A stretch of DNA of 64,000 nt from Rhodospirillales bacterium (GTDB taxonomy: Bacteria > Pseudomonadota > Alphaproteobacteria > Micavibrionales > UBA1664). Below are positions 59,670 through 64,000 of the stretch, piece by piece (within the stretch, counting starts at the first letter, position 1; each line of letters opens with the position of its first letter). The DNA lies in NCBI GenBank assembly GCA_023898805.1, contig CP060260.1, forward strand, positions 1,736,001 through 1,800,000. The letters run 5' to 3'. The notes under the pieces are model-generated. The model was given only the letters and a program-made list of their open reading frames with translations. It was not told the origin of the DNA and ran no database searches. Both the position numbers and the translations under genes were made by a program.

Positions 59670-60494
59670 TCATGCGTAAATCCTTGCGTGGCGGAGGTTG
59701 TAAGCGTTGATGAGTTTCACGGCCTGCGCGTCGTCGATAAAGGCATTTCCCATGGATACCGCATAAATCCTTGTGCCGTTTTCAAGATATAGCCCCGCGC
59801 CGCGTGCGCCGATTTGTGCCGGGTTGGCGGCATTGCTGGCCGACGCGTTTGGTGTGATCGTGGTTTCGATTTTCGTGCGCGTATTGATCCAACATCGGCA
59901 GGCACCGGCGGAATAGGAAAAGATCACCAGCGTATCCGTGCCGGGTACGATGGCGGGGAAAGCCGTCGACGACGTGGCGACAAGGTTCGTATCGCCGCGC
60001 TGGATCAACGCGATGCGCTCCGTGCTACCCTGAAGCAGGTTTATGCCAATGCTCGAACTGGATGTTCCTTGCGTCGCGAATAAGGCGTCTGACGATGCCG
60101 CGTCGATTGGCCTGTAGGCAACGGCCAACCACCACGGCGTGCCGCCGGTGGTCTTGTGCAAGGCGTTCAGGAATGACGTGTTGACACCGGATTTAAGCGA
60201 AAAAAGATCGCCCCCGTCGAAAGACCAGTATGCACTGGGCGCGCCGGGCGTTCCGTTGAACGCCGGGTCGTCGGTCGATGCCGCGCCGTCTACGCCAAGA
60301 TAGAAATCATAGGCGCCCTGCGCCGCGCCGTCGGCGGGTGCGGCGACAAGGTTGGACCATTTTCCACCGCCGCCGCCGTAACTGGCGATGCGCGTGGCGT
60401 CGATATCGAACACGGTCGAAGGCACGACGTTTTGCAGCGACGGACACGCCGTGCGCCTTGTGCCGTGCAGCCCGCAGGTCACGTTGATTTTCAT
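59670..60494 (-). CDS. Lectin/concanavalin-like-fold hypothetical protein (phage-tail-like)
   Basis: A 274-residue protein with no signal peptide. After the N-terminal KINVTCGLHGTRRTACPS the pattern is beta-rich: TVFDIDATRIASYGGGGGKWSNLV, YWSFDGGDLFSLKSGVNTSFLNALHKTTGGTPWWLAVAYRP, TLVIFSYSAGACRCWINTRTKIETT, QIGARGAGLYLENGTRIYAVSMGNAFIDDAQ. This resembles LamG/ConA-like domains of phage tail or surface proteins. The start at 60494 has AAGGA upstream; ATG at 60509 does not. Function not assigned. Confidence 0.65.
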   Translation of the reverse strand: MKINVTCGLHGTRRTACPSLQNVVPSTVFDIDATRIASYGGGGGKWSNLVAAPADGAAQGAYDFYLGVDGAASTDDPAFNGTPGAPSAYWSFDGGDLFSLKSGVNTSFLNALHKTTGGTPWWLAVAYRPIDAASSDALFATQGTSSSSIGINLLQGSTERIALIQRGDTNLVATSSTAFPAIVPGTDTLVIFSYSAGACRCWINTRTKIETTITPNASASNAANPAQIGARGAGLYLENGTRIYAVSMGNAFIDDAQAVKLINAYNLRHARIYA

Positions 60495-60521
60495 GGATAT
60501 GTCCTTCATGGATGGGATGGT

Positions 60522-60565
60522 AGAAAAACAAAAGGCGGACTCCGCCCGAAATGCGGATTCCGCCT
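60522..60565 (-). terminator. Intrinsic terminator upstream of the lectin-fold-like gene
   Basis: AGGCGGACTCCGC (60533-60545) pairs with GCGGATTCCGCCT (60553-60565), 12 of 13 positions. On the minus strand a T-rich stretch follows (60531-60522). It would stop transcription entering from the tRNA side. Confidence 0.75.
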
Positions 60566-60621
60566 GTTTGTGACTATATTCCTACATCAAAATGCGCGGC
60601 CTGTCAAGTATCGGAAAATAA

Positions 60622-60831
60622 GTGATCAGCAAAAAAGGAAACACTGGCAAGGGCGGTTTTGCTTTTCATGAAGACACTCGCAATTCGGGAAAAATCGACG
60701 CCATCGTGGAACAAAGCGGCGCAGCCCGTCGTTATGACCAGAAATTTGTAAAGAGGTGTATGGCTGTGCCGAGCTTTATCCCGCAAAAGACAGGCAGCGA
60801 CGAAAAGAGAAGCATATATTTTCGGCAATAA
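60622..60831 (+). CDS. Doubtful small ORF (69 aa) near tRNA-Ser
   Basis: A GTG-started frame coding a basic 69-residue peptide, ending at the edge of the tRNA-Ser terminator. The weak start site and lack of any recognised domain make it uncertain; it may be non-coding sequence. Confidence 0.2.
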   Translation: MISKKGNTGKGGFAFHEDTRNSGKIDAIVEQSGAARRYDQKFVKRCMAVPSFIPQKTGSDEKRSIYFRQ

Positions 60832-60852
60832 AAAAGACCTCGCCAGAGGTCT
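60830..60852 (-). terminator. Intrinsic terminator of tRNA-Ser
   Basis: On the minus strand AGACCTC (60852-60846), loop TGGC and GAGGTCT (60841-60835) form a 7-bp stem followed by T6, starting 11 bp after the tRNA CCA. Confidence 0.85.
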
Positions 60853-60863
60853 GGATAAGCAAA

Positions 60864-60957
60864 TGGCGGAGACGGAGGGATTCGAACCCTCGATACAGCT
60901 TTAGGGCCGTATAACGGTTTAGCAAACCGTCGCCTTCAGCCTCTCGGCCACGTCTCC
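60864..60957 (-). tRNA. tRNA-Ser(GCU)
   Basis: A 94-nt class II tRNA, including an encoded CCA at 60866-60864. The acceptor GGAGACG/CGTCTCC, D-arm GGCCGAGAGGC, anticodon loop TTGCTAA (anticodon GCU at 60923-60921), long variable arm with a 7-bp stem and T-arm GGTTCGAATCC all fit. It decodes AGC/AGU. Confidence 0.97.
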
Positions 60958-61014
60958 GCATTTAAAAGGCGCGCCCGTGGGCGCGGGTGGATATTACCGG
61001 TTCAGCGGGGCAAA

Positions 61015-61494
61015 TCAACTCTTTCCGGCATCGGCGTTTCCGCGTTCGCAGGCATCGGCGAAAGCGCGGCGGAAGGCCAGTGGATCGGCGATGCCGTGGA
61101 TCATTGGGTGCGAGGTGCCGGTACCCGTGATCCGGACCGAGCCGTAATTGAACAGGCGGCCCAGCGGGCTTTGCGCGATCTGGATGCTTTCCACGCGCTC
61201 CAGCGCGATGTCGATGGTATCGCGCCGGATAATGCCGGTTTTGGCGACGATGCGGCGCGAGGTGACGCCCAGCTCGGTGCCGTAATAGACCATAGCGATA
61301 TGCGCGGCGGCGAACAGCCCGGCGATCAGGAATATATAGGCGAGATTTTCCATCCCGTGGATCGACGCGAACAGCAACCCGCCAAGCACGAAGATCGCAA
61401 GCCACATGAATCCGGCGATCATGCTGACCAGCGCGATCCGCGCGCGATACAGCACGTGCTCGCCGTTTGCCAGCCCCTGATCGACGTAACCCAT
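61015..61494 (-). CDS. PH-domain (bPH2/YdbS-like) membrane protein
   Basis: A 159-residue protein with two membrane helices (VSMIAGFMWLAIFVLGGLLFASIHG, NLAYIFLIAGLFAAAHIAMVYYG) and a C-terminal bPH2 domain: TELGVTSRRIVAKTGIIRRDTIDIALERVESIQIAQSPLGRLFNYGSVRITGTG. Family members are common but poorly characterised, with links to envelope integrity. It ends 57 bp from the tRNA-Ser 5' end. gatB ends 5 bp upstream of its start. Confidence 0.88.
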   Translation of the reverse strand: MGYVDQGLANGEHVLYRARIALVSMIAGFMWLAIFVLGGLLFASIHGMENLAYIFLIAGLFAAAHIAMVYYGTELGVTSRRIVAKTGIIRRDTIDIALERVESIQIAQSPLGRLFNYGSVRITGTGTSHPMIHGIADPLAFRRAFADACERGNADAGKS

Positions 61495-61499
61495 GCGGT

Positions 61500-62951
61500 T
61501 TAACCCAGCTTATCCTTGAGCAGCTTGTTCACGATGTCCGGGTTGGCCTTGCCCTGCGAGGCCTTCATCACCTGCCCGACGAAGAATCCGAACAATTTGT
61601 CCTTGCCGCCCTTATAGGCCGCGACATTGTCCGGATTGGCGGCGACGACCTCGTCGACGATCTTTTCGATCGCGCCGGTGTCGGTGACCTGACGCAGGCC
61701 TTTTTCCTCGACGATCGCGGCGGCGTCCTTGCCGGATGTGAACATCTCGGCGAACACGTCCTTGGCGATCTTGCCCGAAATCGTGTTGTCGGCGATCAAT
61801 GCGATCAGCCCGCCCAGCTTCGCGGCGGAAACCGGGCTGTTTTCAAGCGCGATGCCGTCCTTGTTCAACCGGCCCAGAAGCTCGTTCAAAACCCAGTTCG
61901 CGGCGATCTTGGCGTCATGCCCGGCGGCCACGGTTTCGTAATACGCGGCCCGCCCGCTTTCCGCGATCAGCACGCCCGCGTCATAGGGGCTAAGCTTGTA
62001 ATCGTCGATAAAGCGGTGCTTTTTCTGATCCGGCAATTCGGGCAGGGACGCCTTGATGCGCGCGACCAGATCGTCGGTCAGGGTCAACGGCAGAAGGTCC
62101 GGATCGGGGAAATAGCGGTAATCATGCGCGTCTTCTTTTGATCGCAGCGAGCGCGTTTCCAGCTTGACCGGGTCCCACAGCCGCGTTTCCTGCTTGACCG
62201 TGCCGCCGCCTTCGATCAGTTCGATCTGGCGCTGGCATTCATATTCGATGGCCTGCGTCACGGCCTTGATCGAATTGACGTTCTTGACCTCGCACCGCGT
62301 GCCGAAGGGTGAACCGGGGCGGCGGACGGACAGGTTGACGTCGCAGCGCATCGACCCTTCCTCCATATTGCCGTCGCAGGTGCCAAGATAGCGCAAAATC
62401 ATGCGCAGCTTGGTCAGATACGCCGCCGCCTCGTCGGCCGAGCGGATATCCGGTTCCGAAACGATCTCCATCAGCGCGCAGCCGGAACGGTTGAGATCGA
62501 CATAGGATTTGGTCGGGTGCTGGTCGTGCATCGACTTGCCCGCGTCCTGTTCAAGGTGCAGGCGCGTGATGCCGATGGTGCGCGTCGTGCTGTCCGGCAT
62601 GTCGATTTCGATGAAACCCTTGCCGATGATGGGATGCTGGTACTGGCTGATCTGATAGCCCTGCGGCAGGTCGGGATAGAAATAGTTTTTGCGCTCAAAC
62701 ACCGATGTCATATTGACCGTGGCGTTCAGGCCAAGACCGGTGCGCACCGCCTGTTCGACGCAATGCGTATTCAAAACCGGCAACATCCCCGGCATCGCCG
62801 CGTCGACCAGCGAAACCTGGGAATTCGGCTCCGCCCCGAAACTGGTGGCGGCACCGGAAAACAGTTTGGAATTGGCGATCACCTGGGCATGGACTTCCAG
62901 CCCGATGACCATTTCCCACGCACCCGTTTCACCTTTGATCAATTCTGCCAT
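61500..62951 (-). CDS. gatB: Asp-tRNA(Asn)/Glu-tRNA(Gln) amidotransferase subunit B
   Basis: Glu/Asp-tRNA-binding kinase subunit of GatCAB, which makes Gln-tRNA(Gln) and/or Asn-tRNA(Asn). The core shows WEMVIGLEVHAQV, ERKNYFYPDLPQGYQISQYQHPI near 85, AGKSMHD near 140, DLNRSGCALMEIVSEPDIRSADEAAAYL near 155 and MRCDVNLSVRRPG near 200; the C-terminal YqeY domain fills the last 130 residues. The start at 62951 (GGAG 6 nt upstream) is preferred over the ATG at 62963. Confidence 0.97.
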   Translation of the reverse strand: MAELIKGETGAWEMVIGLEVHAQVIANSKLFSGAATSFGAEPNSQVSLVDAAMPGMLPVLNTHCVEQAVRTGLGLNATVNMTSVFERKNYFYPDLPQGYQISQYQHPIIGKGFIEIDMPDSTTRTIGITRLHLEQDAGKSMHDQHPTKSYVDLNRSGCALMEIVSEPDIRSADEAAAYLTKLRMILRYLGTCDGNMEEGSMRCDVNLSVRRPGSPFGTRCEVKNVNSIKAVTQAIEYECQRQIELIEGGGTVKQETRLWDPVKLETRSLRSKEDAHDYRYFPDPDLLPLTLTDDLVARIKASLPELPDQKKHRFIDDYKLSPYDAGVLIAESGRAAYYETVAAGHDAKIAANWVLNELLGRLNKDGIALENSPVSAAKLGGLIALIADNTISGKIAKDVFAEMFTSGKDAAAIVEEKGLRQVTDTGAIEKIVDEVVAANPDNVAAYKGGKDKLFGFFVGQVMKASQGKANPDIVNKLLKDKLG

Positions 62952-62964
62952 GTTTGACTCCATT

Positions 62965-63054
62965 TTTTTACCGCTAAGTTCTCTAAGGAAGGCTGAGGGC
63001 CGCTAAGGATAACTTAGCGAAACTTAGCTGTTCTTCGCGCTCTTAGCGGTAAAA
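62965..63054. repeat. Inverted repeat element (copy B) between gatA and gatB
   Basis: TTTTACCGCTAAG (62966-62978) is the reverse complement of CTTAGCGGTAAAA (63042-63054). Two further CGCTAAGG/CTTAGCG units lie inside. The TTCGCGCTCTTAGCGGTAAAA segment matches copy A at 7890-7920 except for a few bases. It fills almost the whole gatA-gatB gap of 107 bp. Confidence 0.8.
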
Positions 63055-63058
63055 TCGT

Positions 63059-64000
63059 TCATGCTGCTTTCTTCAGGATTGTTTGCGGTTTGGCCGTGAA
63101 TTTGGCCGCGCGCTCGATGACATGCGCGGTGCGGAACACCGTGGCTTCGTCCCATGCCTTGCCGATGATCTGCAGGCCCAGCGGCAGACCGTCCGACGAC
63201 AGACCCGCGGGCACCACCATGCCGGGCAAGCCGGCAAGGTTGACAGTCACGGTGAATACGTCGTTCAGGTACATTTTGACCGGGTCGTCCTCGTTCTCGC
63301 CGACCGCGAAGGCGGGCGAGGGCGTGGCCGGGGTCAGCAGCACGTCGCATTTCGTATAGGCCTCGGCGAAATCGTTGGCGATCAGGCGGCGGATTTTCTG
63401 CGCCTTGATGTAATACGCATCGTAATATCCGGCCGAAAGCACATAGGTGCCGATCATGATCCGGCGCTTGACCTCCGCGCCGAAACCCTTGGCGCGGCTC
63501 AGTTCGTACATGTCGCTCAAATTCTGACCCTCGACGCGCAGGCCGTAACGCACCCCGTCATACCGCGCAAGGTTCGACGAACATTCGGCCGGCGCGATGA
63601 TATAGTAAGCGGGCAGGGCGTATTGCGTGTGCGGCAGCGATACGTCGACGATTTCTGCGCCCGCGTCTTTAAGCCACGCGATCCCGTCATCCCATGATTT
63701 GAGGATTTCGGGCGAAAGCCCGTCGGGCCGGTATTCCTTGGGAATCCCGACTTTCAGGCCCTTCATGTCGCCGGTCATGCCGGCGCGGAAATCCGGCACC
63801 GGCAGATTGGCGGAGGTGGAATCTTTCGCATCGTGCCCGGCCATGACTTCCAGCATCAGCGCGCAATCCTCGACCGTGCGGGCGAACGGCCCGGCCTGAT
63901 CGAGCGACGACGCGAACGCCACGATGCCCCAGCGCGAACAGCGGCCATAGGTCGGCTTGATGCCGCAAATGCCGGTGAACGCGGCGGGCTGGCGGATGGA
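63059..64000 (-). CDS. gatA: Asp/Glu-tRNA amidotransferase subunit A, C-terminal part
   Basis: Amidase subunit of GatCAB. The frame stays open to the window end at 64000; about 313 codons are visible. The fragment begins SIRQPAAFTGICGIKPTYGRCSRWGIVAFASSLDQAGPFARTVED, which includes part of the Ser-cisSer-Lys active-site region (SIRQPA), and continues through VSLPHTQYALPAYYIIAPAECSSNLARYDGVRYG. The catalytic Lys and the N-terminus lie outside. gatC is expected further upstream. Confidence 0.95.
   Translation of the reverse strand, partial: SIRQPAAFTGICGIKPTYGRCSRWGIVAFASSLDQAGPFARTVEDCALMLEVMAGHDAKDSTSANLPVPDFRAGMTGDMKGLKVGIPKEYRPDGLSPEILKSWDDGIAWLKDAGAEIVDVSLPHTQYALPAYYIIAPAECSSNLARYDGVRYGLRVEGQNLSDMYELSRAKGFGAEVKRRIMIGTYVLSAGYYDAYYIKAQKIRRLIANDFAEAYTKCDVLLTPATPSPAFAVGENEDDPVKMYLNDVFTVTVNLAGLPGMVVPAGLSSDGLPLGLQIIGKAWDEATVFRTAHVIERAAKFTAKPQTILKKAA

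Noticed and set aside
60604..60828. 74-codon minus-strand ORF beside tRNA-Ser.
   Set aside because: Its TTG start lies at the edge of the tRNA terminator T-run, so it would be transcribed only by read-through.
58980..60957. Integrated prophage or genomic island at tRNA-Ser.
   Set aside because: No integrase, no duplicated tRNA 3' end and only two genes, so only a small AT-rich islet is reported.

Overview
This GC-rich window reads as a chromosomal segment of an alphaproteobacterium. Evidence for this is the rplS-leuCDB linkage, a MucR-family regulator, DUF2336 and DUF4167 proteins, an nfu-tsaB-mucR cluster, the ftsEX neighbourhood with a divergent MJ0042 zinc-ribbon gene, UbiK/YbjN, TIGR02186-TauE and gatB-gatA. 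The exact order cannot be fixed from sequence alone. A Rhodospirillales-like or Micavibrio-like lineage is my guess, because Rhizobiales and Rhodobacterales hallmarks are not obvious. Nearly every gene is intact and dense; there is no CRISPR array, integrase, transposase gene or rRNA operon.

Layout. 1-3.8 kb: leucine operon leuC-(HD-GYP-like)-leuD-leuB, on the minus strand. 4.1-9.6 kb: the translation/secretion cluster ffh-rpsP-rimM-trmD...rplS, split by an opposite-strand adenosine-deaminase-like gene. 9.6-16.8 kb: mtaB, ftsY, AMP nucleosidase and citramalate synthase cimA. cimA is preceded by an isoleucine-rich leader peptide, which looks like an attenuator. 16.8-25.7 kb: YbjN/UbiK, DUF2336, an M48 protease, a nuclease-fold protein, proline iminopeptidase, pgk, nfu, a nitroreductase and tsaB. 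25.7-26.0 kb: a 276-bp palindrome-bounded non-coding element ending in a terminator. 26.1-32.0 kb: mucR, cyclase, UspA, TIGR02186/TauE, S66 peptidase and photolyase. 32.0-33.1 kb: VapBC-type toxin-antitoxin and a small orphan gene. 33.1-36.8 kb: psuG, clpX and sufE. 36.7-41.2 kb: ftsE-ftsX-ydcF-plsC::DUF2125 and a divergent zinc-ribbon gene. 41.2-45.9 kb: lptM-like lipoprotein, TlpA-like thioredoxin, a PP2C-like protein, etfBA and ubiG. 45.9-52.5 kb: lysC, GNAT, rodZ, ispG, prfA and prmC with two small unknown genes between them. 52.7-58.8 kb: DUF4167, EamA, clpB (with a heat-shock-type promoter), a lipoprotein and a CigR/RcnB-like protein. 59-60.9 kb: a more AT-rich islet (secreted nuclease, lectin-fold-like protein) ending at tRNA-Ser(GCU). 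61-64 kb: a PH-domain protein, gatB and partial gatA.

How the genes work together. Much of the window is housekeeping. Branched-chain amino acid synthesis is represented twice (leuCDB and cimA). Co-translational targeting has both Ffh and FtsY. Translation and its termination are served by prfA/prmC, rpsP/rplS, trmD, rimM, mtaB, tsaB and gatAB. Fe-S assembly (nfu, sufE), division (ftsEX, rodZ), proteostasis (clpX, clpB, M48) and electron transfer (etfAB, ubiG, ubiK) are also present. The most interesting non-housekeeping signals are the cimA leader peptide, the 276-bp structured element that supplies the tsaB stop codon, a pair of related inverted repeats next to translation genes, the plsC-DUF2125 fusion overlapping sufE on the opposite strand, and several degenerate-enzyme candidates (deaminase-like, PP2C-like).
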